A DNA stretch of 64,000 nucleotides from Podospora pseudoanserina (taxonomy: Eukaryota; Ascomycota; Sordariomycetes; Sordariales; Podosporaceae): positions 1,550,001 to 1,614,000 of the forward strand of contig NC_085920.1 in the NCBI RefSeq assembly GCF_035222485.1, read 5' to 3'. Under the pieces are notes generated by a model. The model saw only the letters and a list, made by a program, of their open reading frames with translations, made no database searches and was not told the DNA's origin. The translations under genes and the position numbers were made by a program. This document shows positions 47,050 to 59,173 of the stretch, piece after piece (within the stretch, counting starts at the first letter, position 1; the number at the start of each line of letters is the position of its first letter).

Positions 47050-50000
47050 CTACACCTCCATCGCAACTGCTTTGCTCGGCTCCTGGCTTAACGAGGTCCT
47101 CTGCTTGGACAACAACTGTAACTGAATCGGTGGCTGGGATCCAGCTGGCCCCGCGCCCAGTGGTGGAGGAGGTTGTGGCATCGATGGTGGAAGCGATGGG
47201 CTCTGCGTGAGAATCTGCGGCGAAGGTAATGGCATCGTCGGCGGTGGCGAAGGGACCAACTCCTTAAGCAACGACCCCCTCTCCCTCGGCTCCCTCTCTG
47301 GACCAACCACCCTGAGGCTCCCCCGATTTCCCCTGACAACCTGCCCGCTCTCCACCCTTTCGTGAAGCATCTCGTCGAGCATCTTGCTCATCTCATCGAC
47401 ATTCTTCGTCTGCTTCCGAAGCTGCGAGACTTGTCTAACTAACGAGTTGGGGGCAGGCGGGCTGCCGAGCGGTGCTGGCCCTGGGTTGCTGTCGAGAATT
47501 TGCGAGTTGCGGGCCTCTGACCGGGACTCGACTCGTTCCGCATTGTCTCTTGACCTGGCCGCGCTCCGCAGCGCAGTCAACATCCGGTCCTTGTCGTCGA
47601 GGCGGGCACGGAGCTCCGCGATTTCGGCATCCTTCTCCTTGAGAAGAGCGGACACACTATGGTCCTCGCCAACCATGATGCCCTTTCCTGCTGTTGCAAT
47701 GCCGACCGACGCCCGAGAGGAGCTCGCGCGGCGGGCTTGCAGCAATCTTTTCTCTAGCGTTTGGATGTAGCGGTTCTTGTCGACAAGATCCGCTTGGAGG
47801 GCTCGGTTCTGGGCGGCAAGTGATGCCGTCCCGTCGCCGTACTCCCCCATGCTGTCATCGTCTTCTGTCAGTGGTACCGCTTCTGGTGCACCGCCAGACG
47901 ACCGATGACTACTCGACTTCCGTCCAATTGTTGAAGCACTAGATGTCATGGACGCTGTCCTCTCCAGGCTGAGCTTGCCTCCATTAGAGATAGTCATCGA
48001 CGACCGGATGGAACCTTGCGAGTATCGAGGATGAATGCCCAACGAGCTGAAGGACCCGCTCGCATTGACCCCTATCGATTTTGAACTGAGTATGAGGCGG
48101 TTGAGGTGATCTATCCTCTCCTTCAGCGCGGTTCTAGCAAGCTGCATTTCGAGCATCTGCTCTTCATGCCGCAACTCGGCTTCCTTCTCACGAGCCCTTT
48201 CCTCCTCGGCGTCCCTCTCCTTCTCAATCTCGGCCTCCTTCTTGCTGTTGGACTTTGCTTGGGCTTCGAGCTCCTTTCGAAGCTCGGCAATCTCCATTCT
48301 GTACCGCTCCAAAAGTACCTTTGCGCCTCCGTCGCCACCAGCGCCCAAAGACTCCTCGGCACGCTTGGCGTGGCTGACAATGCTGTTTTTGGCACGAGAG
48401 GCAAACTTTAATGTGTTGAGGGTTTCGTTGTTGTGCGTGTTTGCTGATGTTGCGCTTGCAGGAGCGCCGATTTGAATTGTGCAGAGAATGCTAACCAACG
48501 AGTTACCGGACAGCGCGCCCTGGAGTAATCTGGTCAGTTTGCTGTCGCGGTACGGCAAGTGTTTCCCATCCTTGTCGGCGGATTTGCCATCGGCCTTTTG
48601 CTCAGAGAGCTTGGCGATGACCGTTCCGAGAGTGAGTAAGCTTTTGTTGATGTGGGACCCTTCTTGACGCCTCTCCTTGGACTCGGCCGCCTTCTCAGAA
48701 CCAGCCAAGTCGATCAAACTTAATGTCGACACCCGGACGCCACCGGGCGGAAGCGCTTGGCGTTTGCTATCCCCCGCAGCACTTCCGGGGACCCTCTCTC
48801 TGCTTTCCACCACAATCTGCACCACGGCGTGACTCCGGGAACTCCTGGCGTTGAATTGGGTGCTTGCTGTCCTACGAGCCTGGTCGCCACGGGCAATCAC
48901 ACGCAGAAGCTGCGTCGGACTCTGCACAATTTCCTCCTTGAGAGGGCTCGCATAAACCCCCCTCTTGCTGTCCTCACGTAGCTTGATCTCTTCCTGCTGC
49001 TGGTTAGCGCCGGGGCCGTTGTTGGTGGACATGCTCAGCAGGTCGTGGATTTTCTCGTTGTAGATTTCCAGGTAGCTGACGCGGAGCAAGAACTCTCGAG
49101 AGGGGGTTTCGCGAATGTAGGAGAAGATGTCGGTAATAGCGAGAGGTATTACACCCGGGGATGACGCAGTTCCCTGCATCGAGAAGGTTTTTCCAGTGCC
49201 CGTCATACCGTAGGCGAATACTGTCCCGTGGTAGCCCTCCATTACTCTTCGTACCAAACGTTTCGCGCAGTGGTCGTAGACTTTGGCGTTGTCGTCGTGT
49301 GTCGTAAAGACGTTATCTGAGAAACGGTCAGACGGCTACGAGACTCAACTGTCTACTTTGTAGAATTAATTCTTACCATAGATATAATCTCCCCCTTCCT
49401 TGCCGCGGTATGAGATCAACGATTTTCTTCCCTCCACCATCCACTCCCCATCTGGCGTCTGGTCATTGCCGGCAGCATCTGGCCGGACTCTGACACTGAC
49501 CACGACGTTTCCCTTGCCATCAAACTTGGAGGCAGGTTTTCCGGGGGAAGCATCTGACCTGGATGCGGCATCGGTGGCATCTTCGTACTGGGTGGCAGAA
49601 GTAGAATACGAGTCCTGCGCAGAGGAACTGCGGCTCTGGGGCGGTGAAGACACACTAATCAGTCCGTCCGAATTCCTCGTCCCTCCTGTTCGCGAGACTG
49701 ATTTCTGGTCGCCTGCTCCCGCAAGAAAACTCGAGGATCCATTAGAAAACTGATAGGTCGGTGTCGTAGGCGTCTTGACCTTGCGCGAAAGGCCGGCGGA
49801 TAGTGGGCTCGGTGGGAGGCTGGATATTCGACCATCTCCGCGAGGGGGGTGCGGGAAAGCGCTGATGCTGACTGTTTTCCTAAGTGTCTTGCCCGTCGCA
49901 TTGTATCCTGAGGCGGTTCTGGGTGTAGGTAAGGCTCCGGAAGGGGCTGGAGTGGCAGGCGGAAGGAGATTCGAGGACGGTGTTCGAAGGGCTTTTGGTG

Positions 50001-50133
50001 ATGCTGGTGTAGACCTGGTCGGTGGAACTGCTAGTCCACCCATGCTTTTTCGTGTTTTTCCAACGGGAAGCGCTGGTAGGGCAATTTGAGGAGGTGCGTT
50101 CGAAGGCCGCGATGGCCTTGGGAGGGTTGTCAT
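47050..50133 (-). CDS. kipA: Kinesin-7 motor, KipA/Kip2 type
   Basis: KipA/Kip2/Tea2 kinesins walk to microtubule plus ends and help set hyphal polarity. Exons 49377-50133 and 47050-49316 give 1007 residues. The first 205 residues are a Ser/Thr/Pro-rich basic extension, as in Kip2 and KipA. The motor domain follows (about 207-560). It has VVVSVRVRP, the P-loop AYGMTGTGKTFSMQG near residue 290, switch I NARSSRSH, switch II LIDLAGSE and the microtubule-binding HLPYRDSKLTRLLQGALSGN. The neck follows NTLKFASRAKNSIV. A coiled-coil-rich stalk has two main segments (residues about 580-670 and 750-830). The tail is Pro-rich and ends QEPSKAVAMEV. The intron lies in the motor just after DYIY. The 5' flank is unusually long. 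Confidence 0.95.
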
Positions 50134-53100
50134 GTTGTTGATGCGACTGGCAGTGGCCGCGAAGTGGGAGGACTGTGCAACAAGGTTTCAGGGGCTTCCG
50201 CCTCTATTTACAGCAAAAGTTTGAGCTCGGGTCGATCGAGGTCCATGGACGTAGGGTGTTGCTTTCACCGGAGAAAGAGTACCGACCGCCGATTCACCCT
50301 CCACTGTCAAAACGCGGGCCGAAACGGAGTGGTATCGAAGAGCCTGTCCGCCACAGTCAATTGTCAATGCCAGCTCAAAAGAGGCTGCTCATGGCTAGCA
50401 AGTTTAGAATTGAATTGCACCGTACCAATTGGCGAGCGAGTGTGCAGAGGAATGCTGATAGGTTGGTCGGTCGGACGTATCGCGGCGAAACCAAAAGGGC
50501 TTAGGAAAAAGAAACAAGTTCGTGGGATATGCGGTGGTTGCCGTCACGATATCGGACTGCACTGCACTCGGGTGCTGGCGTTCGGGAGCCCGTTGAAAAG
50601 AGCAGAGAGGCACGGGTACCGGCGGTAGCGTGTGGGATTCGCGGAGAGATTTGAGAGCCCTGGACCGGAAGCAAAAAAAATGAGTGGACGACAAGGCGCT
50701 ATGCGGGCGACTGGGTTTATGCGCGACGCCCCGTCTCCGTACAATAGCGCAAATGGACCGAAGACAGAGCGGCGGCGCCGGTGGGCTTTGTGCTTTGGGC
50801 AGCCAAGGACGGAAACGAACGTCGAGAGTCGCTGCTTGGACTCGGGGGTCGGGGGTTGGGTATAGATAGGTCGGTAGTGTAGGTGCGGTGCGGTGCGGTG
50901 CGGTGCGGTAGGCGGGCGTGTTGCTCCAATTAGTACTGCGGTAGGGCCTTATATCGATGGCCTGGCCTCTCGTGTCGTTCCTGGCGTGAAAGGTGCAACC
51001 ATGTAGTAGGACGCACAAAAAAAACGAGTGGCCAAAACAGTTCGTCTCAACTTGTTGAGTATGAGTATAGTAGGTACCTAACAATCGCAGGGCGCCCACT
51101 CAGCTGCGATTAGGTTGACTACGCGTAAGGTAAGGTAATGTCGACATGGGCTATCGATCACTCCACGAGAAAAAGACAGAACAGACAAAAGAGAATGAAC
51201 GAGGGAATGGAGACTGGAGATGGAGAGAGCCGTGACAACCTGGAAAGCTGGAGATGGATGGGCAAGTGGGAGTCCCGTTGCTTTTCTTCGGCTCCCCGTT
51301 GCCCCTTCCACTTCTTTTTTACCCTTGCGCCTTGCCCGAAATGCCTGTCGATGGCACTTTGGATGCTCTCTCTCTTCTGTCGTCTCTCTGCTGGCCGTTG
51401 CCGTCCTCGCGAGAGAGCAATTTGACGGACCACCATCGGGTCCCTGCTGATCCCTGCACCCACCACTCTGGAGGGCTTAAACCGTTTTGGGCCTGGCGAC
51501 CCTTGGCTTCCCCAAGTCGGCCAGGGATGCCGGCATGAACTGAGAAGCAATCTTAGCGCACCTGGCTTTTGAGCCATCTCACAGGCTCACAAGTGTGACG
51601 AAAAGCTCGAGACATCCTTACGACAACGTCCGCCCCGCCGGCGCCGCGGTGTTTTGTGTGTCTCGAGCTGTGACTTATGTGTTGGAGAAACACGAGGGGC
51701 CGCGGATTCTGAGCTTTTGTGCCATGGCGCATCCTTCTGACAGCAGCAAGCAGCCAGTAACAGTCGACCGTCGACTCTTCCGTTGATGACGCCCATCCAC
51801 CAGTGACGAGGCGGCGCGGAGGATTTGAGATCCCACCTAATCATCACATCGCGCTGGTGCGTCGCATCAATGGTAACCTACCTTTTTGCGCGACAATTTT
51901 TTCACATGCTCCACGATCTGAGAGAAACATCCAGTCGAGATGATGAGTGGTGAGGGGTTGATACCCCGGTGGAGGATGGCAGCCACATCACGCAACAGGG
52001 CTTCCTCACCTAGATGAGGGGCACAAAAAGGCTCTCTCATCTCATCGAGCTGACGAAAAAACAAACACCAAATCCTATCACCAGTTGGGCAACAACTGGG
52101 GATGACGATCGGTACCAAAAGCAGGAGGTGCGGTGGGCATCAGGTGGCCGCTACAACCCACCCACGGCGGCTCCAATAGCCAGACACAAAACACTCGAAT
52201 CACAAAGCTGAAAGGCACTCGACGAAGCCACGAGCTGATTGAGGCAATCAAACTCAGTTTTGGATTCAAAAACGCCGCAGACCTGTCAGATTTCGTCCGC
52301 CATCTCGTCAACCCCAGACTTTTTGCTCCTCCATCGGCAACTGAGATGTCTTCCCTACCAGGCCTTCAACCAAAGTCTGTGCTCACTATCGACAAGGGCC
52401 CCGGAAGTCTGCTGCAGTGACCCCCGTGCTGTGCCGTTCCAATCACAACCTCTCGCGAACCACGCTCGCCTGATAAAAAGGGGGTCGTTGCGGTAACCAT
52501 ATGATGGCCATGGCCATGCGACTGTGACCTCAGCCAGTGTTCGAGAAGTTGGCGCACGATGTCTTGCATTCAATGGAATGCTGAAGAGCTTCCTGTCTGC
52601 AGCAGTTCTCCACTGGCCTGTACCATCGCCCTGGGTTCGCGAAAGCCTTCCCAGGGAGGGCTTGAATCAGATTCAAATGTCGTCAATCTTCATCGTCCGG
52701 CAATCCGGGAATCACTCCATACAGATTATTATTATATATCTGGGCAACAAGAAGGCAAGACATTATCCTCCGGTCATATTCTCTCCGAATTCAACTTTCC
52801 TGATCGGCAATAATGTAACGAGTTACGGCTATAGAACCGAAAAAGCAGACTACCATGATACTACTGCAGTCTGCAGGTACATTCACACCACCCAACATAC
52901 CCTCAGCACGCTGCGTCGGTTATCGTCCTCTGCCGTTCCTGGCGTAGTCTCCCTGCGGTTACTACTTACCGTGGTTAATCTTTCATTTCCGATGTTGGTC
53001 CCCTTTTACACTACACAACAGTACTAGTGTCTTGTTTCCTACATACGGGTTATCTCGATCGATAATACTCCCTCGGCGGGATGGCAAGTCTGATCGCAAC

Positions 53101-55429
53101 GAAGGAGGCCTGTGCGAACGGGATGTTGTGTTTTCTAGGGCCTTGAATTATTCAGCCTCTATTGAAACAGCTCTACACTATCTAGTTCCCTTGAGTGCCT
53201 GTAGGGGGGAAAAGGCTGAATGTTTTCCGTGGTGTAGCTAGCCAGAATTTGAGTTGCACTGATAAAAAGTGTGCGTACGCATCCCGCAAGTCCGAATTTC
53301 TATGTCAGTGCGTTTCTGCCGAGGGGAAGGAGGACAGCAAACATATTTATCGAGGACCTTGGCAGATTTTTCCTTCATTCTTAAGGATCGATCGAAACAT
53401 GGGTAACAATCCAGATTTTTGAGATGTTGAAAGTGCATGTATGGTTCCGAGTTTGGCGATCGCCTCAAGTTTATTGAGCCCTTGCCAAAAGGGAAACATT
53501 CCATTGTTTGTCTCAGTCCCTTCAGGAACAAACCCCCACTTGCACACCATCTCGCAGAGATGTCAAAGTCTAAAGAGGCAGCAATCGGCATTTCGTGTGG
53601 GATGTAAATGGTGGGTGGCACAAAGCCGGTAGGGGAATAAGAGCGGTTTTCCTGACGGCGCGGGAACATCGTGTTTATTGGATGTTTGATGATACATGTT
53701 TCTTGAGCTGTGCCGTCGTCTTGACCCGGCATTTGGGCGAGATGGGTAGGAAGGAACTGTGCCATAACCTGGGCGGCACACACCTGATAAGTAATCTGGG
53801 TGTGGTATAATAGGAAGACATGGGAGTTGGGACAGGTTCTGAGTTCTGGTAGGATGTGGTAGATCAAACTCAACCAGACTTTTCTGCTCTGCCCCATGGC
53901 AAAGAAGGTCTATCCTCGGCGCGGCCTTCGATCACGAGGCAGCTGAATGAGAGAGTCTTACTCCACGCCTCGTATATATCACACGTTGAGATGTGGCTGA
54001 GCCTAGACATCACGCACGCATTTATGCCCATATCTTTTTACCTAAACCATGGTTCACCCTTTCAAAACAAAGAACCACCTAAGCTACAAAACCACATATG
54101 TTTCAGATCCCCCCCAGCTGAGCCAAAACTCGAACCTTTTTTCTTTCCCCGGAAACGAGCCATCATGTCTTGGAGTTCGGTTGAGGGGGCCTGGGGTAGG
54201 TGAAGCCCTGGTCCTTGTTGGAGCCAAAAACCTCGCGATATAGCTGGTGAAAGGGGTATGATATACATGTAGATTTGAAGGTTGGTTATATGCCGAAACA
54301 GAGGGACTGGATGGGGGGACATTTTTGCTGCGCGAGGAGAAAAGAACGAGGGAAGGACTGATCTTAAATATATTTTAGTGTCGGGGTGGTAAGCATTGGA
54401 AGGGGTTGATGCGGGAAAAGTGTAATGTGGTGATGTGGTAAAGGGGGTTGTGGTGATGTGTTAAACAGGTAATGTGTTGATGTGCGAAAGGAGAAGATGC
54501 AAGTAAGTCTCTTTAACAGCTTGTCACTCAAATCCCGGCAACATCTCAGCAAACTGGATAAAACCCACTGTCTAGCCATTCTTCAAATACTTTGGCCCTC
54601 TCAACCAGTAAATTGCCCTTCAACAAGCAGCAAAACCATCATCATCTCCATCACCTGAACACTTTCCCTGTCCACCCCCTCAGTAACCTTCCAGAGCTGT
54701 TCTTTCCTTCAATCATCGCACCTTCCCAGCACAAAGTCTTGCTGCTGCCGATGACCTACCAGAACACCATTTCACGAAGGAACCACAACCAGCAGTGTCA
54801 CAAGGAAGGAGCAACCTCCACGAACGTTAATTGATGGATGTGGGGTGCCCCATGAAACAGCCACCAATCTCATGCTCCAGCCGGAGATAGTCTGGTGTCA
54901 TTCTGAAATCTTCCAAACCCGAGACAAGTACGATCGGCTGTGAGACTTTGACTCGGCCGAAGAGGCGTTCAGCTACCGGAGATACCAACGGGATATTCTA
55001 TCTCCTTGGAATTCCACATCGGCCATCCCATGAAATAAAGTACTCCGACTCTTATCTGTCATATTTCTTCCAATCTACAAACTTGCTGCATGTCTCGGCG
55101 ATCCTCCCTATAAACATATCTCACTATATTTTCCCGCCTTAGTCTGCAAAGTGTTTGCAAGGTGCATAAAATGTACAACAACGGTGGTGATATTCTCGGG
55201 ACATTTCTTCTCTGTCTTGGTATCATCTGTACCCCCTATCTACAACGTATCACCAATCTCACATGGCCTGCCTCATACCCAAATCACACCCTCTATCTTA
55301 CGGGCTCAAGACATCCCTCCCAAAAACACAAACGCTTTTCGTTACCCCCTCCCAAACCCAAATATACCTAAACCCGGTATAACACCAAAAGCAAAAAAAC
55401 CGACTCGCTCAAGATCTCCCCCCCTTCCC
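50134..55429. other. 5.3-kb region without a supported gene, kinesin 5' side and Vsb1-like 3' side
   Basis: The left part must include the kinesin promoter and leader. It carries a GCGGT pentamer array at 50885-50909. The longer frames (minus 50404-51099 and minus 53238-53897) have no recognisable domain. A short minus-strand frame ending at about 54152 reads like a plausible C-terminus (YREVFGSNKDQGFTYPRPPQ), but no upstream exons could be joined with good splice sites. Base composition is unremarkable. Confidence 0.45.
50885..50909. repeat. (GCGGT)5 pentanucleotide tandem repeat
   Basis: Five perfect GCGGT units plus a partial unit on the left lie about 750 bases upstream of the kinesin start, likely within its promoter or leader. 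The sequence is short enough to be a variable microsatellite. Confidence 0.9.
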
Positions 55430-58400
55430 TTACCCAGCCATAGTAAGCGTATAACTTGTAATAACCCCCATCCTCTCGCTCGTCAACTTGAGGCTAATCC
55501 TCAACAGCTCCCTCGCCACCTCCGCTTCCTCCCTCTGCATCCTGCCCCACCCCTCCCGGTCCATAACCCAAACCACCACACCCCCCTCGCTCTCCACCAC
55601 ACACGTCGCCGTCCTGTTCGTCTCGCTGAAAAACGGCAGCTCCCCGCACGTGGTGCCCGCGACGATACTCTCGTACAGCATCCCCTGAGGGTGCTCATAC
55701 TCGGCCCTCAAAATCCCCGACTCCAGCAGGTAAAACCCTTCTGCTTGCTCCCCTGCTTTGAAGAGGACCGTTCCGTGGGCGTATTCCTTTCTCTGAAAGT
55801 ACCCCACAGCCCGGAACCAAAAGTCCTCGTTTTTATCCGAGACGTCTTGGAAGATGCGGAGGATGAGACGCAGCGGCTCTTTGAAAGACTGCCATCTCGT
55901 GAGTTTTTTGCGTACTTCCATCGTGCCAAGAGAGTTCTTGGCCGCTTCTCTCAGATGAGACCTCCTCGGCGACGACCCCAACAGGTCAGAAGACGAAAAA
56001 TGCGGGCCCAGACTAGAAGGCACATCCAAGTTTGCCGAAGGTCTCGGTGAGGGTTGCTGCTGCTGTTGCTGAATGAGCTGCTGCTGCTCCTCCTCTTGCT
56101 GGTTGGCATAGAGGGTTTTGAGAAGCTCGTTCTCGCAGTATTCCAGGGCTGAATTCAGTTCCGGGAGGAACTTTACTTCAATCCCGTCCTCTCCCAACCC
56201 GACCGCGCGGAGGGAGCGGCCCAAGGAACGTTCGGGCCCAACACCGCTGATGACGAGCTCGATGCCCTTGCCGTTGAGGAGGCGGCTGATGGTGTTGAAG
56301 ACTTCGCCGGCCGAGTAATCCAACCCAGTGACTAGCCATAGGTCCAAGATGAGGAACTTGATAGGCCGCTTCTTGAACTGGTCCTCGGTGATGAGGTGTC
56401 TGATCTTCTCCTCGACGCTGACGATGGTGCCGAAAAACAAATACCCCGAAAGCTTGATGATGTTGATCTGGCGACCAACCTGGCGCAGGTAGTGTTGCTG
56501 TGTAGGGTTTCTCCTCACTGTCGAGCCAACCACCTCTCCTGAATAACTGGCTCGAACAGCCGGCACCCTCGAAGCCTGAACAATCAACGAGATAAAAGCC
56601 AGCAAGATACCAACCCCGATACCCACGACAAAATCATAGATACCCATAATCAACACGATAGCAATGACGGTAAGATATTCAAGCAGCTTGAGCTTCTTCC
56701 TCGGCTGCCACACGGCCTCCAGCAGCAACTCAAACCCAAGATCAAAGATGAGGACACCAACCATCATGATGGGAATAAAACCAATCAACGAAGGTCCGAT
56801 CATCATGACTAAAAAGGTAAGGGCGGCAAGTATGTAACCTGCCAGCCGACTGTCGCCGCCTGAGCGCATAAAGAACAAGCTATTGGCGTAGACGAGGTAG
56901 TTTTGAATGCTGCCCACGCATCCAGAGAGGAAGTTCGAGTAGCCGTGAAGCTTGAGCTCGTGGTCAAGATCAGCATGATCCTCCCCCACATTGAGTGCGA
57001 GCGCTGGGACGTTGATGGGGACGTGCAAGATTCCGAAAAAGGTGAGGGCGAACATGGCGGGGACACACTGCACAATGGCGCTCCAGTCAACCAGGTGGAA
57101 TTCTGTTGACATGTTAGCGGGAGGTTCACATAAAAAAACCGGTAGGAAAGTACGTACTGTAAAGCGTCCAGAAATACCACCACGGCTCACCCTCAGGAGG
57201 CCCCTGAAACACCCAGCCCTTCCCTCTCAGACTCTCTGTATCCACAGCCCCAAGCATCGAGACAACCGCGTAGAACGCAGCAGGAATGACGAGGATGTAC
57301 AACGGCAGGAAGAACTTGGATGTGATCTTGGACTGGCCCCAAAACAGAACAATGGCAAGCACCAAAGGAATGATCCAAAGTGGGACAGTATCAGCCTGCG
57401 CAAGCTTCTTCACGGTTTCAAGATCGTAGTTCAGACTGCCATCCATCCGCGCTGTGACCTCAAAGCCAGTGGCAACCAAGAACCAACCGACACCACCGAT
57501 GCAGCCGATCAGGATATGACGGGGGATAAAACCGACGATATACCCAAACTCGAACTTGCCCATGAGGTAGAATACAGTTCCGGTAAGCATCGAACTGAGG
57601 GCGTAAGAGGTGATTGTAGTTGCAATGACGGCATCAGGCTTGTCCTCACCTACCAAAGTGGTGATGGTGGCAGCCATGTTGTGAAAAAAAGGCACAACTT
57701 CGATCTGGTGGATGTTAGCATTGTTGCATGGGAATAGGTCTACATTTACTTACCAATTCAGATCCGACTCCGCCCCTGAAAATACTCCCAGTCGAGAATG
57801 TCAACTGCGAGATGATTGTGCTCACGTAAAAGATGGAAATACCCGCCGATCCTAAATTGGCGAAAATTGGACTTCCCAGCGGGAATAAAATCATACCTGG
57901 TAGCTGTTAGTAACGATTCCGCAAAGGATAGGATAGCCACAGTCCTCACCATATGACAATGCATCCAAAATATTCAGCAACAACCCAACCACCACCGCCG
58001 GCAGGCACGCCACAGGAGCAACCACAACATTCTTCCAAAGCGCATGCCGATCCCAACTCTTGAACCCCCTAGCAACCTTTCCCCTACCCCCCTTGACAGA
58101 GTCAACAGTCCTATGTAGCCACCCCGTCCTCGACGGCCCCTTCTGGCTCTCCAAATCAACACTCCCATTCCTCCCATTGCTGATCCCATAACTCCTCCTA
58201 CTCTCCCTAGACCTCGACACCATCAACGGCGATGTCTCATCCTCCTCCGCACCCCACCTCGACAGCAACGGCCGTGGCTCATTCGTCGACAGCCTGCTCA
58301 AATCATCCTCCTCATCCCCATCCTCATCCTCATCCCCCGTAACATCCACCACATCATCCTCCCTTATCTGATCCTCCTTATGGTGCGGCAGCAAATACCT

Positions 58401-58613
58401 CTCCTCAGGCGGCGACCTCCTCAGCATAGCAGCAATCATCGAAGGCCCCTCTCCAGAGTCAACCTCGGCGCTATCATCCAACGGCTCCGGCGAAGGCGGC
58501 TCAGAGACTTCCTCTATGGTCTCGGCCGAGATCGATGCGCCGAGCAGGTCGTTTGCTATATTGTTATTGTTGGTGACGCCTGGTTCGTTGTTGTTGTTGT
58601 TGTTGTTGTTGTT

Positions 58614-58646
<33 letters not shown>

Positions 58647-59173
58647 GCGACCACCACCATTACCACCTGTGATTGCGTGATCGGGTCGAGCCGATGACGA
58701 GAGAGAGCGTGCTCGGGAGAGGAACGAGGCGCTGCGTCCGTCTTTCTTGTCTGATAGGAAGTAATCCGCGAGTTCGGCCGTGTCAGCGCGGACGGAGCGG
58801 GCTGACTGGATGTTTTCGAGGCGGGCTATCGCATGGGTTTTGTTAGTTTATATTACGGAGGTTTGGGTGGGATAAGGGGGAGAAGGGGGAATGTAAACAT
58901 ACCTGGGTCCCTGATTGAACCATGAATGTAGGATCTTGTAGGCTCACGGTGGCTCACTGAACCGACAGAGGAGGAAAGAAACCTTGCATCGTTGTTGTTG
59001 CTGTTGTTGTTGTTGTTATTGTTGTTGTTCTGCTGGTTCTGGGATGTTGGTATTGGCTCTGGGGGGGTTGAGGTTATGGTTTGGTCTTCGGGGTGGTCCT
59101 GAGAGTGATTGGAGACGGTAGACGACCGTCTTCTGGCCCAGGGGGAAAACTGGCCAAAGATAGGAGAAGACAT
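55430..59173 (-). CDS. VSB1: Vsb1-like SulP transporter with STAS and cyclic-nucleotide-binding-like domains
   Basis: Yeast Vsb1 (YGR125W) is a vacuolar protein needed to store basic amino acids. Exons on the minus strand are 58903-59173, 57950-58825, 57754-57896, 57158-57704 and 55430-57102, giving 1169 residues. The first 320 residues are soluble and acidic, with poly-Asn tracts. The SulP membrane core follows. It includes LLNILDALSYG joined to MILFPLGSPIFANLGSAGIS, then GGVGSELIEVVPFFHNMAAT, and later LGFELLLEAVWQPRKKLKLL. A STAS domain (IIKLSGYLFFGTIVSVEEKI, FLILDLWLVTGLDYSAGEVF) comes next, then a Gln-rich linker. The C-terminal cNMP-binding fold contains GTVLFKAGEQAEGFYLLESG and TTCGELPFFSETNRTATCVV. 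The domain order matches YGR125W. Whether the last domain binds a nucleotide is unknown, since the usual phosphate-cassette Arg is not obvious. Confidence 0.93.
58587..58646. repeat. Coding trinucleotide repeat, 20 consecutive Asn codons
   Basis: Twenty consecutive codons for Asn (AAC with one AAT) sit in exon 2 of the Vsb1-like gene. A second, interrupted Asn tract lies in exon 1 near 58991-59029. Both fall in the soluble N-terminal region and are likely to vary in length between strains. Confidence 0.9.

Noticed and set aside
50404-51099. 231-codon minus-strand open frame upstream of the kinesin
   Set aside because: It lies in the probable kinesin promoter and leader and runs through the GCGGT repeat; no homology recognised.
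53238-53897. 219-codon minus-strand open frame
   Set aside because: No recognisable domain, Cys/His/Pro-rich random appearance, no splice or start context support.
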